A stretch of 64,000 nt of DNA from Paenibacillus lautus NBRC 15380 (GTDB lineage: Bacteria > Bacillota > Bacilli > Paenibacillales > Paenibacillaceae): NCBI RefSeq assembly GCF_004000945.1, contig NZ_BIMF01000016.1, forward strand, positions 62,001 through 126,000. The letters run 5' to 3'. Below the pieces are notes generated by a model. That model saw nothing but the letters and a program-made list of their open reading frames with translations. It was not told the DNA's origin and made no database searches. Positions 10,004 to 19,242 of this stretch are shown in pieces (position 1 is the first letter of the stretch; each line of letters begins with the position of its first letter). The position numbers and the translations under genes were made by a program.

Positions 10004-10948
10004 GTGAGTAAACGACAGGGAACCAAACGTTATGCGAGTCTCCTGCTTAGCTTAATGCTGATCTTCAGCTTAAGCGGACTTGCTCATCCCGGAGAGGTCG
10101 AAGCTGCCAGCTCGAAGTACAAAAAGTTTTTCGATATCAGCAAAAAGGGAGCCCCGATTCCTGGTTACTCCGGAACCAAGGAGTGGATTCCGCAAGGGCT
10201 GGCCCTCGTTCCGAGCAAGAACTGGATCATTATATCGCATTATTGGGGTAATAAGGATAGCAATCAAGCCAGCAGCATCTCGATTACAAGCAGCAAAACC
10301 AATAAACGCATCAAAACACTCTATTTGTATGAGAGCGGCAGCAAAAAACATACCGGACATGTCGGAGGGCTTGCGGTTAGCAAAAAACATCTGTGGGTGG
10401 CGTCCGGCAAAAATGTGTACAAAATTCCGCTGAGTACCATTAGCAGCAAAAAAGATTACAGCCATATCGTCATGACCCCATATGCGCTCGGCCATAAAGC
10501 ATCCTATGCCACTTATTCTGACGGCATTCTATGGATTGGCGAATATATGGATGGCGAGGATCAAGGCGGCAAACAGTGTGCGCCGGGACCCAAGGGCAAG
10601 CTGCGAGGTTATCCATTGACGTCCAGCGACGGCTTGCCGTCGAACCGCAAAGCGACCTATACATGGAGTACGCCTGACCGAATACAAGGGGCGGTTGTGA
10701 CGAAATCACGCGTGGTGTACAGCCAGTCCTGCGGTCGTAACAATGCAAGTAAATTGCTCATATATACTCGTGGAACAAAGGGAAAGGCTGCGGCTACGCC
10801 GCTGACGATGCCTCCGATGTCCGAGAATATTGCGATACGGGGCAATGACCTGTACGTTCTGTTTGAATCCGGTGCCCGGAAGTACAGAAATGGTGCCATG
10901 CCGTTAAAGAACCTTTACATAGTCAATACTAAAAAACTGAAGCTTTAA
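10004..10948 (+). CDS. Secreted protein of unknown function, possible beta-propeller
   Basis: Residues 1-34 form a signal peptide: basic start, a hydrophobic stretch, and a likely cleavage after VEA-A near 34-35. The mature 280 residues are basic and contain short repeated strand-rich units with Trp-Ile and Gly-Gly motifs (WIPQGLALVPS, GHVGGLAVSKKHLWVASG, YSDGILWIGEY), which looks like a beta-propeller. No catalytic motif was recognised. GTG start at 10004 with AGAGAGG upstream. It is a single gene ended by a strong terminator. Export is well supported; function is not known. Confidence 0.75.
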   Translation: MSKRQGTKRYASLLLSLMLIFSLSGLAHPGEVEAASSKYKKFFDISKKGAPIPGYSGTKEWIPQGLALVPSKNWIIISHYWGNKDSNQASSISITSSKTNKRIKTLYLYESGSKKHTGHVGGLAVSKKHLWVASGKNVYKIPLSTISSKKDYSHIVMTPYALGHKASYATYSDGILWIGEYMDGEDQGGKQCAPGPKGKLRGYPLTSSDGLPSNRKATYTWSTPDRIQGAVVTKSRVVYSQSCGRNNASKLLIYTRGTKGKAAATPLTMPPMSENIAIRGNDLYVLFESGARKYRNGAMPLKNLYIVNTKKLKL

Positions 10949-10959
10949 CCCTACCAACC

Positions 10960-10998
10960 AAAAGATCCCGCCTCCGTTTAACGGATGCGGGATCTTTT
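10960..10998 (+). terminator. Intrinsic terminator
   Basis: AAAAGATCCCGC (10960-10971) and GCGGGATCTTTT (10987-10998) form a perfect 12-bp stem with inner pairing around TTTA. The A/T symmetry lets it serve both the secreted-protein gene and the opposing LytTR gene. Confidence 0.85.
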
Positions 10999-11036
10999 GT
11001 GTGTTGCGCCCCATTTCAGAAGAGAGCGCAGCTCAC

Positions 11037-11381
11037 TCAAACAGGCTGTTTTACTTCAGCGACAAGGCGCTTGAGCGACTCTTGCTTCCATCTCGGAATC
11101 CGAAGATGTTTAGCAGAAGGTGCCTTCTCCCCGAAGTAAACGATGCCTTGTTCTACCGTCGTGATTTTGTCAACGTTGACATAGCAGTTGCCGCCGACAT
11201 GATAGAACTGTTTACCGGAGAGCAGGGATGCGATTTTTTCGGCAGTCATTCTCTTTTTAATATTATAGTTTCTGCCGTGAAAGCTGACCAAACCGTGCGA
11301 TCCGGTTTTAAAGAACAGAATGTCTGTCTCCACCACGAAGTCCTCATACATGTTGCGGGATTCCGATACGTGCTTCATCAT
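11037..11381 (-). CDS. Stand-alone LytTR DNA-binding domain protein
   Basis: A 114-residue protein consisting almost entirely of a LytTR domain, the beta-strand DNA-binding fold normally attached to AgrA/LytR-type response regulators. Supporting segments are DILFFKTGSHGLVSFHGRNYNIKK, then FYHVGGNCYVNVDKI and the C-terminal LRIPRWKQESLKRLV. No receiver or membrane domain is present, so any signal input must come from a partner or from abundance. ATG with GGGGAAG just upstream. No kinase lies nearby; targets are unknown. Confidence 0.82.
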   Translation of the reverse strand: MMKHVSESRNMYEDFVVETDILFFKTGSHGLVSFHGRNYNIKKRMTAEKIASLLSGKQFYHVGGNCYVNVDKITTVEQGIVYFGEKAPSAKHLRIPRWKQESLKRLVAEVKQPV

Positions 11382-11471
11382 TCTGCTTCCCCCTTTTCCA
11401 AGATCAACATTTGATAACGCTTACATTCTAACATGTTTTCCCTGGGGTTTAAAGAACTTTTTATTTGACAT

Positions 11472-11504
11472 TAAAAAAAGCCCATACCGCAAGGGTAGGG
11501 GCTT
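11472..11504 (-). terminator. Terminator of the PpiC foldase gene
   Basis: AAGCCCATACC (11478-11488) pairs with GGTAGGGGCTT (11494-11504). The A-run at 11473-11479 is the U tail on the minus strand. Confidence 0.75.
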
Positions 11505-11514
11505 GGACTAACGT

Positions 11515-12699
11515 TTAAGGTGCAGCAGGTGCTTCTGGTGTTTCCGCTGCAGGATCTGCCGGCGTTTCAGCCGCGGTTTCTTCCAGCGTATTGGTGATCG
11601 TTGCTTTATCCTTCAGCTCTTGAATGTAGGCTGTGGATTCGGAGTAAACCTTCTGGTTCTCAAGCTGACTGCGGATTTCTTCCTTCTTATCTTCAAGGGT
11701 AGGGTTCGTGGCTTCTTTACGATCGGTAACCTTGATGATGTGGTAACCGAAAGAACTCTTCACCGGGTCGCTGATCTCACCCTTCTTCAATTTGAACGCT
11801 GCTTCTTCAAATGCTGGGTCCATCTGGCCGCGTCCGAAGAAGTCCAGGTCACCGCCGGTCTCCTTCGTAGCATCTTGGTTCTTCTCTTTTGCAATCGCTG
11901 CAAAGTCGGCGCCTTCCTTCAATTGCTTCACGATGGCATCGGCTTCTTCCTTGGTTTCCACGAGGATGTGGGAAGCGCGAACTTGCTCAGGAGTAGCGAA
12001 ACTTTCTTTGTTTTGGTCGTAGATTTCTTTAATTTCTTCATCGGTTACTTTGATTTTGTCGGCCATCAGTTTTTTGAGCTCAACCTGGGTTTTGGTCTGT
12101 TCTTTAAGATCGTCGAGCGTCATGCCGGCTTGCTGAAGCTGCATATTGAATTGGTCCTCGGAAGGGAAGGTCGCCTTCAAGGTATCTACTTCTTTATTCA
12201 CATCAGCGTCGGTCACCGTAATGGATTTCTTCTTGAGTTCCTGCTGGATCAATTCCTCAGTGATCATCGAATTGAGTGTTTGTTTACCGCCTAAGCTGAC
12301 AAGCTCATCGTACAGATTATCCTTGGTAATGTTAACGTCATTGACTTTAGCTATAGCTTCATTGCCGGATCCCTTGGCAAACGGAGGGACAATCAGGACG
12401 ACGATTAACGCTGCCGCCAATACCAGCGAAGCGATCATCCAGCCTTTGCTTCCGTTCCCGCCGCCACCTGCAGGAGACTGTTCATCGTAAAGCGGTTGAT
12501 CCCCTGCTGGATGCATGAGCGCAGGCTGTTCGTTCTCATCCTTGTGAAGCTCGATGGGCTCAGGATAGGTTGAATCTATTCTTTCTTCTTCATTAGACAA
12601 GCTGCCCGGATCTTGTTGGTTATTCTCTTTCTCTAGGGCTTGTCCCTGTTCATCCTCGGGTTGCCCCGGATGGTTTGGCTGCAAATCGTTATCTTTCAT
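11515..12699 (-). CDS. Membrane-anchored PpiC/SurA-type peptidyl-prolyl isomerase (foldase)
   Basis: Extracytoplasmic foldase that helps exported proteins fold. Residues 1-85 are acidic, Gln/Pro-rich and cytoplasmic; a membrane helix lies at about 86-106; a SurA-N-like helical region follows (VNDVNITKDNLYDELV); then a parvulin rotamase domain near 215-335 with RASHILVETKEEAD, GGDLDFFGRGQMDPAFEEAAF and FGYHIIKV. The C-terminus is Ala/Pro/Glu-rich. Unlike PrsA it has no lipobox, so it is anchored by the helix instead. The long acidic head is unusual for PrsA and may mediate intracellular contacts. Single gene with its own terminator. Confidence 0.88.
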   Translation of the reverse strand: MKDNDLQPNHPGQPEDEQGQALEKENNQQDPGSLSNEEERIDSTYPEPIELHKDENEQPALMHPAGDQPLYDEQSPAGGGGNGSKGWMIASLVLAAALIVVLIVPPFAKGSGNEAIAKVNDVNITKDNLYDELVSLGGKQTLNSMITEELIQQELKKKSITVTDADVNKEVDTLKATFPSEDQFNMQLQQAGMTLDDLKEQTKTQVELKKLMADKIKVTDEEIKEIYDQNKESFATPEQVRASHILVETKEEADAIVKQLKEGADFAAIAKEKNQDATKETGGDLDFFGRGQMDPAFEEAAFKLKKGEISDPVKSSFGYHIIKVTDRKEATNPTLEDKKEEIRSQLENQKVYSESTAYIQELKDKATITNTLEETAAETPADPAAETPEAPAAP

Positions 12700-12833
12700 T
12701 TAATGATTGACTCCCTTCGACTGCATGTAATAATGAGTTGGTTCATTCTTTAATCACTTTACCAGATAAGCCAAGGGTTTACCTTAAGAAAAAATAAAAA
12801 TTGAAAAGATAATCGAAAAAGTTGGAGCTGGAC

Positions 12834-13904
12834 CTACAGGATCAGCATTCCCGCTATACCACATACAATTCCAAGCAGGACAACGGAAGCAACAACAAAC
12901 CACATGACGTTCCTCGGGAATGAGCGTCTTACCATGAGCAGGGAAGGAAGACTGATGGCCGGCAGCGTCAGAAGCAGGGCTGCGGCCGGACCCGCTCCGA
13001 GGCCCGCTGCCATAAAGGCCTGAATGATCGGGATTTCCGCCGCAGTTGGAATGACAAACAGCATTCCCATCACGGAGAAGAAGATGACGGCCAGCAGCGT
13101 GTTTCCGGCAGCTGCTCCCAAATGCGGGAACATCCACACTTGCAATGCGCCTAGGAGTAGCACGGCTATAAAATATGCCGGAACCACGCGAATCATCATA
13201 TGACCGATGCTGGAGAACCAGCGCAGCCACAGCGGACGTTCATCGGGTTGATCGGTGCTCTCTGGTGCGTCAATCTCGATGGGATCCGCCTCTTTGGCGA
13301 AGCGGTTAGCGAGGTAACTGACGCCAAAGGTTAGAATGAGGCCGAAGACCAAACGCAGCGCGGTGAATTTCCATGATAAAACAAACGTCATGAAGACGAG
13401 TGTTGCCGGATTGATGGTCGGATTGCCGATCCAGAACGCGAGGGCAGAGCCCACGGACACCTTTTTCTTACGCAGACCGATCGCGATCGGTGCTGCGCAG
13501 CAGGAGCACATCATGCCCGGAATGGAGGCAACTCCTCCAATCGCCGTGCTGCCGAAAGTGGTTTTGCCGAGAACGCGGAGCAGCCACTGGGAGGGCAGCA
13601 GCGACTGGATCAAGGTCCCGAGCAGGATACCGAGCACCGCCGCTTTCCAAACGGCTTTAAAATACGTGACCGCATAGTCCCAGGCCGCTTGCCAAGAAGG
13701 TACGGCATTGCCCGGGTCCATGCCTAATATGGAGGAGCCGATGCTGTGCTCCATAATGGCTTTGAGCGCTTTATCGTAATAAGGCCACCATTTTACGTAG
13801 GTTAGCCCTGTTGCTGCAATGATGATGAAGATGGTGATGAACCAGATGGTTCTTCTGCGATCCGAATGATCAAAGGCCATTCTGCCGTCGCTTGAGTGAT
13901 TCAT
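12834..13904 (-). CDS. ArsP/YraQ-type permease (DUF318 family)
   Basis: Polytopic membrane transporter of 356 residues with two similar halves of about four helices separated by a hydrophilic loop near 210-235. The family signature GMMCSCCAAPIAIGLRKKKVS is at about residues 130-150, followed by FWIGNPTINPATLVF. The Cys-Ser-Cys-Cys motif is characteristic of members linked to metalloid or organoarsenic efflux, but many members have no known substrate. ATG with GGGGAG upstream. There is no ArsR or other metal regulator next to it, so an arsenic role is not supported by context. Confidence 0.82.
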   Translation of the reverse strand: MNHSSDGRMAFDHSDRRRTIWFITIFIIIAATGLTYVKWWPYYDKALKAIMEHSIGSSILGMDPGNAVPSWQAAWDYAVTYFKAVWKAAVLGILLGTLIQSLLPSQWLLRVLGKTTFGSTAIGGVASIPGMMCSCCAAPIAIGLRKKKVSVGSALAFWIGNPTINPATLVFMTFVLSWKFTALRLVFGLILTFGVSYLANRFAKEADPIEIDAPESTDQPDERPLWLRWFSSIGHMMIRVVPAYFIAVLLLGALQVWMFPHLGAAAGNTLLAVIFFSVMGMLFVIPTAAEIPIIQAFMAAGLGAGPAAALLLTLPAISLPSLLMVRRSFPRNVMWFVVASVVLLGIVCGIAGMLIL

Positions 13905-14199
13905 GATTTATACTCCCCCGATGCGTTGTGAAATGATTTACATATCCAATCAACTAGTATATCACATTGTGGACAGAACGAAGAAAGATATTCCCGGTAA
14001 TTGCAAGAAATAGGAAGACCATTAGACTTGGGGCAGCCGATTTCTTATAATAAAGATATTGTGTGTGATCACAAGTGTTAGTAAACGGACGAATATCAGA
14101 TTATCCCCGGGGTAGATGAGAGGTTTTTTAAGCATCCACGCCGGGGTTGTTGCATGCGTTTTGTTAAAATTAACTCTTAAGACGAAGGGAAGACCCGTG

Positions 14200-15252
14200 A
14201 TGAGTCAATCGGAGAAAATAAAATTAACCTCGTATTCCTCTAAAGGAGGATGCGGCTGCAAGATCGGACCTGCGGACCTGGCTCAGGTCATTCGCAAGCT
14301 CCCGCAAGCCGAGCCGAATCCCAATTTATTGGTTGGTTTGGATACAAGTGATGATGCAGGCGTATACCGCCTCACGGATGAGTTGGCTATGGTTCAGACT
14401 GTCGATTTCTTTACGCCGATTGTGGATGATCCCTATGATTTTGGACAAGTGGCTGCTGCGAATGCCATCAGCGATATTTATGCCATGGGAGGCAAGCCGT
14501 TGACTGCCTTGAATATCGTGGCATTTCCGATCTCAACGCTGGACAAGCAGGTATTGACGGATATTTTGAGAGGTGCAGGGGATAAATTGAAGGAAGCGGG
14601 GGTAACCCTGGTTGGCGGGCACTCCATCGATGACAAAGAACCAAAGTTCGGCCTTGCCGTTACAGGTACTGTCCATCCGGACAGAGTAAGAACCAATGCC
14701 GGTGCTAAGCCAGGCGATGCATTGATTCTGACCAAGCCAATCGGCGTGGGTATCCTGACGAGTTCCATCAAGAAGGATCTGTTAAGCGATGAGGAGATTC
14801 GCCGAGTTACCGCCGTGATGGCGGCATTGAACAAAACGGCTGCCGAGCTCATGGAACCGTATGAGGTGCATGCTTGCACCGACGTGACAGGTTTCGGTCT
14901 CCTTGGCCATGCGCTCGAAATGGCCAAAGGAAGCGGCACGGGGATCCGGATTTCTAAACCTTCTGTTCCCATTCTGGAGCGGGTTCGCGAGATGGCCGAC
15001 GGCGGTGTTATTCCAGGCGGTACGAAGAACAATTATGATCACGTGAAGGACGACGTGAATTTCCCGGACAACATGGACCAGATCGATAAGTGGATTTTGT
15101 GCGATGCCGTAACTTCGGGAGGACTCCTCATTGCGGTTGATGGCTCGCAGGCAGATCAGCTTCTGTCAGAGCTTCGCCATGCCGGGCTGGAAGCTGGAAG
15201 AATCGGCGAGGTCGTGCATGACCATCCGAATCGCATTGTTGTTGAGTTATAA
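14200..15252 (+). CDS. selD: Selenophosphate synthetase
   Basis: Makes selenophosphate, the activated selenium donor, from selenide and ATP. The reactive-site region reads LTSYSSKGGCGCKIGP near residues 8-23, so the catalytic position is Cys, not selenocysteine. ATP-binding glycine-rich and DDAGVYRL segments follow. I place the start at ATG 14200 because AAGGGA is nine bases upstream and the protein then begins at the usual point, giving 350 residues; an in-frame ATG at 14116 would add 28 unrelated residues. A TATAAT at 14046-14051 is a possible -10. The partner gene mnmH is 39 bp downstream, so selenium here is destined for tRNA. Confidence 0.96.
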   Translation: MSQSEKIKLTSYSSKGGCGCKIGPADLAQVIRKLPQAEPNPNLLVGLDTSDDAGVYRLTDELAMVQTVDFFTPIVDDPYDFGQVAAANAISDIYAMGGKPLTALNIVAFPISTLDKQVLTDILRGAGDKLKEAGVTLVGGHSIDDKEPKFGLAVTGTVHPDRVRTNAGAKPGDALILTKPIGVGILTSSIKKDLLSDEEIRRVTAVMAALNKTAAELMEPYEVHACTDVTGFGLLGHALEMAKGSGTGIRISKPSVPILERVREMADGGVIPGGTKNNYDHVKDDVNFPDNMDQIDKWILCDAVTSGGLLIAVDGSQADQLLSELRHAGLEAGRIGEVVHDHPNRIVVEL

Positions 15253-15291
15253 AGTGAATCGCGTTTTGTATCAATAAAGGAGCGAACAGAC

Positions 15292-16344
15292 ATGTTTCAA
15301 GACATCACCGTAAAAGAATTAATGGAACTGCAAAGCAGGAAGAAGATTACTTTGATTGATGTCCGTTCCCCTTCGGAGTACAGGGATTCCACGATTCCGG
15401 GAAGTCTGAACATTCCGGTCTTCAATGATGAAGAACGGGCGGAGATCGGGACGATTTATAAGCAGGTGAGCGTGGATGCGGCTAAAGAGCGTGGACTTGC
15501 CATTATGTCGGCCAAGCTCCCGAGCTTTGTGAAGCAATTCAAGGAAATCGAGGGAGATAAGGCGGTCTATTGCTGGCGTGGTGGCATGCGCAGCCGGACT
15601 GCCGCAACCGTTCTCTCTTTGATGGATATCCATGTCAATCGGATTACGGGCGGGATTAAGGCATACCGGAAGTATGTGCTGGATACGCTGGAGCATAAGA
15701 GTCTGGACGCGGAAGCATTTGTCCTCCACGGATTGACAGGGACCGGCAAGACGGCAGTGCTTAGACAGCTCCAGCAGGAAGGCTACCCGGTCGTGGACCT
15801 GGAAGGGCTGGCAGGACATCGCGGCTCGATCTTTGGGCATGTTGGTCTACAGGCGAATAATCAGAAGACGTTTGATTCGGGATTGGTTGAGCGGCTGAAG
15901 CAACTGGAATCTTCGCCGTATTTGTTATTTGAGGCGGAGAGCAAACGGATCGGCAAAATTGCCGTTCCCGATTTCCTGATGAAGAAGAAGGAGTCGGGGG
16001 TAGCCATCGTGTTGGAACTGCCGATGGCGGAACGTGTTCGCCAGATCCTGGAGGATTACAACCCTGCCGCTTTTAAAGAGCAATATTTGGCGGCCTTTCA
16101 ATTAATCAAAAACAGGATCCACACACCTATCGCCGCGGAAATCGGCAAGTCTTTGGAAGAGGGGCGGTTTGCTCAGGGAATACAGCTGCTGCTCGAGCAT
16201 TATTATGATCCCAAGTACAATCACTCCTTCGGCCAATATGAGGGCAATACTCCCATTGTTGTGGCGGTGGACCGGGTGGAAGAAGCGGTGGTTGCGGTTA
16301 AAGATATATTGCGGAATCAAATGCTTCGGAAGACAGGCGCGTAA
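15292..16344 (+). CDS. mnmH: tRNA 2-selenouridine synthase (SelU/MnmH)
   Basis: Replaces sulfur by selenium in 5-methylaminomethyl-2-thiouridine of tRNA wobble positions, through a geranylated intermediate. Residues 1-130 are a rhodanese domain with the active Cys in YCWRGGMRSRTAA (near 97-109). Residues 140 onward are a P-loop domain with LHGLTGTGKTAVLRQL. Length 350 is standard. ATG with AAAGGAG upstream. Its pairing with selD, and the absence of selA, selB and selC here, points to the selenouridine branch of selenium use; the rest of the genome is not visible. Confidence 0.95.
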   Translation: MFQDITVKELMELQSRKKITLIDVRSPSEYRDSTIPGSLNIPVFNDEERAEIGTIYKQVSVDAAKERGLAIMSAKLPSFVKQFKEIEGDKAVYCWRGGMRSRTAATVLSLMDIHVNRITGGIKAYRKYVLDTLEHKSLDAEAFVLHGLTGTGKTAVLRQLQQEGYPVVDLEGLAGHRGSIFGHVGLQANNQKTFDSGLVERLKQLESSPYLLFEAESKRIGKIAVPDFLMKKKESGVAIVLELPMAERVRQILEDYNPAAFKEQYLAAFQLIKNRIHTPIAAEIGKSLEEGRFAQGIQLLLEHYYDPKYNHSFGQYEGNTPIVVAVDRVEEAVVAVKDILRNQMLRKTGA

Positions 16345-16449
16345 GGTAGCAAAACAAAGGCTAATGTGACAAAGTAAATCATAAACGATGCGCCTGCGTT
16401 GGCATTGACCGCTTTTATTGTGAGCTGATTATGATTGGAACTAGTATGG

Positions 16450-16513
16450 AAAATCGCCCCTGAAGTATGAGCCGATACCAACGTATCGCTTATGCTAAGG
16501 GGCGATTTTTTTT
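16450..16513 (+). terminator. Long-stem terminator after mnmH
   Basis: AAAATCGCCCCT (16450-16461) pairs with AGGGGCGATTTT (16499-16510 region), and an inner helix (CGATAC with GTATCG and flanks) extends the hairpin; T residues run to 16513. The A-rich left side makes it a two-way terminator shared with the convergent SDR gene. Confidence 0.85.
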
Positions 16514-16529
16514 GACAAAGGCATTCTCT

Positions 16530-17174
16530 TTAAATGGAGGATAAAGCTTCGGATATAGGAGTATCTCCTGAAATCAGATCGAAGGAACGACGGAAGGTAT
16601 TTTCTTCATCTAGGGATAACAGTATCGTTCGTGCTACATCCTCACGCGGAATCGATCCGCCCTGGATATTCTCCGCAGCGGTGATGCGTCCGGTACCGGG
16701 GTTATTCGTAAGTCCCCCTGGACGAATGATGGTGTACGAGAGGCTGCTCTGACGAAGCAGGCGATCCGCGTAATGCTTGGCGACATAATACGGTTTGATC
16801 TCCTCATTCCAAAATTCCCGATGATGCGCCCCCACGGCGCTTACCATCACAAAGCGCGAGACAGACGCCTGCTCGGCTGCTTCAATCATTTTTGCGGCTC
16901 CATCCAGATCGATTAACAGGGTTTTGTCGTATCCGGTAGCTCCGCCTGAGCCGGCAGCGAATACCACCGCCTGGCAATTCTTCGCCGCATCAGCAAGCTC
17001 CTCGACCGACCCTTCCAGGTTTGCAAGAACACACTCTATTCCTGCAGCTTCATATGTGGCTGCTTGTTCCTCTTTTCGTACCATTGCTTTTACGGTATAG
17101 CCTTCATGGTCTTGCAACAGATGTGTAAGCTGGTTGCCTATTTGGCCGTTGGCACCGACAACGAGAACCTTCAT
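16530..17174 (-). CDS. NAD(P)-binding atypical SDR family protein (YhfK/YwnB-like)
   Basis: Rossmann-fold protein of 214 residues. The nucleotide-binding loop VVGANGQIG is at residues 4-12, with VVFAAGSGG near 69-77. The segment YYVAKHYADRLL supplies the Tyr-x-x-x-Lys pair near 128-132, and TIIRPGGLT follows. Such proteins act as reductases, epimerases or non-enzymatic NADPH sensors; the substrate is unknown. ATG with AAAGGAG about ten bases upstream. Two 11-bp direct repeats sit immediately before the ribosome site (17188-17210). Confidence 0.87.
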   Translation of the reverse strand: MKVLVVGANGQIGNQLTHLLQDHEGYTVKAMVRKEEQAATYEAAGIECVLANLEGSVEELADAAKNCQAVVFAAGSGGATGYDKTLLIDLDGAAKMIEAAEQASVSRFVMVSAVGAHHREFWNEEIKPYYVAKHYADRLLRQSSLSYTIIRPGGLTNNPGTGRITAAENIQGGSIPREDVARTILLSLDEENTFRRSFDLISGDTPISEALSSI

Positions 17175-17187
17175 GTGGACATGCTCC

Positions 17188-17210
17188 TTTATGGTAAACT
17201 TTATGGTAAA
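17188..17210. repeat. Two 11-bp direct repeats before the SDR gene
   Basis: TTTATGGTAAA occurs at 17188-17198 and again at 17200-17210, a period of 12 bp, about one helical turn. They overlap the edge of the SDR ribosome site, a place where a repressor could act. Confidence 0.5.
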
Positions 17211-17366
17211 AATTCTCTTGAAAGAGTAATCATTGCGATTTTGACATAGACTACGAGATATTTCATGTATATCCCAACTGGACTTTCCTTTATCTCAGGA
17301 AAATGATATTATCTTGTTTTCACCAATTCGCACGGATTCGAAACAAAGGCAAAGGAGAAAAGAGAG

Positions 17367-18056
17367 TTGAGCGGACAGAAGCTACACCCGACTTCAGGAA
17401 GACAACGCTGGATTTTCCTCATTTCGATGATCAGCTTGATAGGATTTGTCACACTGGCTGCTTTGGTAATGCGGCAAAGCCTGGCATCGTTTGATTTGGC
17501 GATCATAACAACGGTACAAGCCTGGGAGCATCCGCTTATCACGGATATCGCCATTGGGCTGTCGTTTATAGGTTCTATCGGACCGGTGATTGTGTTATGT
17601 CTGATTGTAATCGCCGTGCTATATTGGGTACTGGGACACCGCGTGGAGATCCTTCTCCTTATTGTGGTCGTCTTCGGTTCATCTATTCTGAATGTATTAT
17701 TAAAATGGGTCTTTCAACGGGCAAGGCCCGACATCCACCGCTTAATTGAAATTACGGGGTACAGCTATCCCAGCGGACATTCCATGGTCGCCTTCTCGTT
17801 CTACAGCGTGTTGGCTTACTTGTTGTGGAGACATATTGACAGCAGAGCGGGGAGAGGCACATTAATATCCATCTCCGTCGTAATGATTCTCGGCATCGGA
17901 CTAAGCCGGGTCTATCTTGGGGTCCATTATCCAAGCGATATCGTTGGCGGATATCTGGCTTCTTGCGCTTGGCTTGCATATCTGGTCCGATCTTATGAGA
18001 AAAGGATGGGGAAGCGGGCCAACCCGGAGCATGTGAATGAATCAGAAACTGCATAA
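17367..18056 (+). CDS. PAP2 family membrane phosphatase
   Basis: Integral membrane lipid phosphatase, probably acting on undecaprenyl diphosphate or phosphatidic-acid-type substrates outside the membrane. The three PAP2 motifs are complete: KWVFQRARP (near 111-119), YPSGHSMVAF (near 132-141) and SRVYLGVHYPSDIVGG (near 178-193). Five to six hydrophobic segments; length 229. TTG start at 17367 with AAGGAG nine bases upstream. Divergent from the SDR gene. Which lipid is used cannot be read from the motifs. Confidence 0.92.
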   Translation: MSGQKLHPTSGRQRWIFLISMISLIGFVTLAALVMRQSLASFDLAIITTVQAWEHPLITDIAIGLSFIGSIGPVIVLCLIVIAVLYWVLGHRVEILLLIVVVFGSSILNVLLKWVFQRARPDIHRLIEITGYSYPSGHSMVAFSFYSVLAYLLWRHIDSRAGRGTLISISVVMILGIGLSRVYLGVHYPSDIVGGYLASCAWLAYLVRSYEKRMGKRANPEHVNESETA

Positions 18057-18163
18057 CATTGGAAGCGTAAGGGTAATTCATGTAATAGCGGTTCAAACGG
18101 AGGAGTATGTATCATGGTGTGTATCCTTAGATGTGAAATTGGGTTAGGTAAGGAGGGCTGTCT

Positions 18164-19222
18164 GTGGCGTTTGGAGCAAGAATGTTCAAAACCGGCTTAG
18201 CCGTGACGCTGGCTCTTTATTTAGCCATGCTGTTTGATTTTAAATCCCCTGTCGTTGCCGCCATAGCCGCGATTTTTGCGATGCAGCCGTCCATATACAG
18301 GTCGTGGAGATATTTCCTGGACCAGCTGCAGACCAGTACGCTCGGTGCGATTCTGGCGATGCTCGGAGGATATTTTTTATCGAATCAGCCGATTTCCGTC
18401 GGTTTGGTATGTATTCTAGTGATTATGATTTGCATGAAGCTCAAAATGGGCGAGACCATCGGACTTACGCTTGTCACGGTCATCTCCGTGATGGAAGCTT
18501 CCGGGCAATGGGATTTTGCGCTCAATCGCTTTATTCTGACGATTATCGGTATCATATCAGCATTTCTTATCAATATTCTTGTGTTTCCCCCGAAACCCAA
18601 GGAACAGTATATCACGCGGATTCATATTGTATTTGGCAAAATGTCACTGCTGCTGCGCACGGCCATCTCCCACGAAATGAAGGATTCGGTATACCGTGCG
18701 GAGAAGAAGGAACTGGAATCCGCGATCAAATCGTTGTCCGACAAATACAATTTATTTGAGGAAGAGCAGAAGAAGCTGAAGCGGGCCAAGTACAGTCAAG
18801 CCAGACAGCTCGTAGTGTATAAGCAATTGCTGCAATCCCTTCGTAAGGGATATGAAGTGCTGGATGCGGTGGAGAACCACTATTTTCAGGCGGAACGGTC
18901 CGAAGAAATCGACGAGCAGTTTGATCACAATTTGGAGCGGTTAATGAAGTACCATGAGCATATTTTGTGGAAATTCGAAGATAAACTGAAACCGAATGAG
19001 GACGAAGCCGAGACCATGGCGGAGAACAATGAAGCGTTCATGGAGCAGGTGATGTGCGGACCAGGCGCCAATCCAGGGGGGCTTCGGCTATCGGTGGTGG
19101 CCGCCTCCATGTATGATTACGGATATCAGCTTGACCGGCTGAACCGGGTAGCGGATCAAATCAGCCGTGTCGTGGATGATAAAGAGCAGGAGGAAGCCTT
19201 GTTCTCGTGGCTGCGTAAATAA
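18164..19222 (+). CDS. FUSC/ArAE-type aromatic acid exporter family protein
   Basis: Membrane protein of 352 residues. The first 145 residues are five or six closely packed hydrophobic helices (FDFKSPVVAAIAAIFAMQPS, GGYFLSNQPISVGLVCI, FILTIIGIISAFLINILVFPP), and the rest is a long charged helical cytoplasmic domain, the layout of Firmicute DUF939/ArAE proteins (YgaE/YqjA-like). Related proteins export aromatic acids, but for this subfamily the substrate is unproven. GTG start with AAGGAGGG seven bases upstream. Single gene with a terminator. Confidence 0.85.
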   Translation: MAFGARMFKTGLAVTLALYLAMLFDFKSPVVAAIAAIFAMQPSIYRSWRYFLDQLQTSTLGAILAMLGGYFLSNQPISVGLVCILVIMICMKLKMGETIGLTLVTVISVMEASGQWDFALNRFILTIIGIISAFLINILVFPPKPKEQYITRIHIVFGKMSLLLRTAISHEMKDSVYRAEKKELESAIKSLSDKYNLFEEEQKKLKRAKYSQARQLVVYKQLLQSLRKGYEVLDAVENHYFQAERSEEIDEQFDHNLERLMKYHEHILWKFEDKLKPNEDEAETMAENNEAFMEQVMCGPGANPGGLRLSVVAASMYDYGYQLDRLNRVADQISRVVDDKEQEEALFSWLRK

Positions 19223-19242
19223 GAGAAGTTCATCATTTGGGT

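Noticed and set aside
11620-12294. 224-codon open frame opposite the PpiC foldase gene
   Set aside because: Shadow of the foldase gene; no start signals and no family features.
14116-14199. 28-codon N-terminal extension of selD
   Set aside because: No ribosome site, unlike ATG 14200; the extra residues do not resemble SelD.
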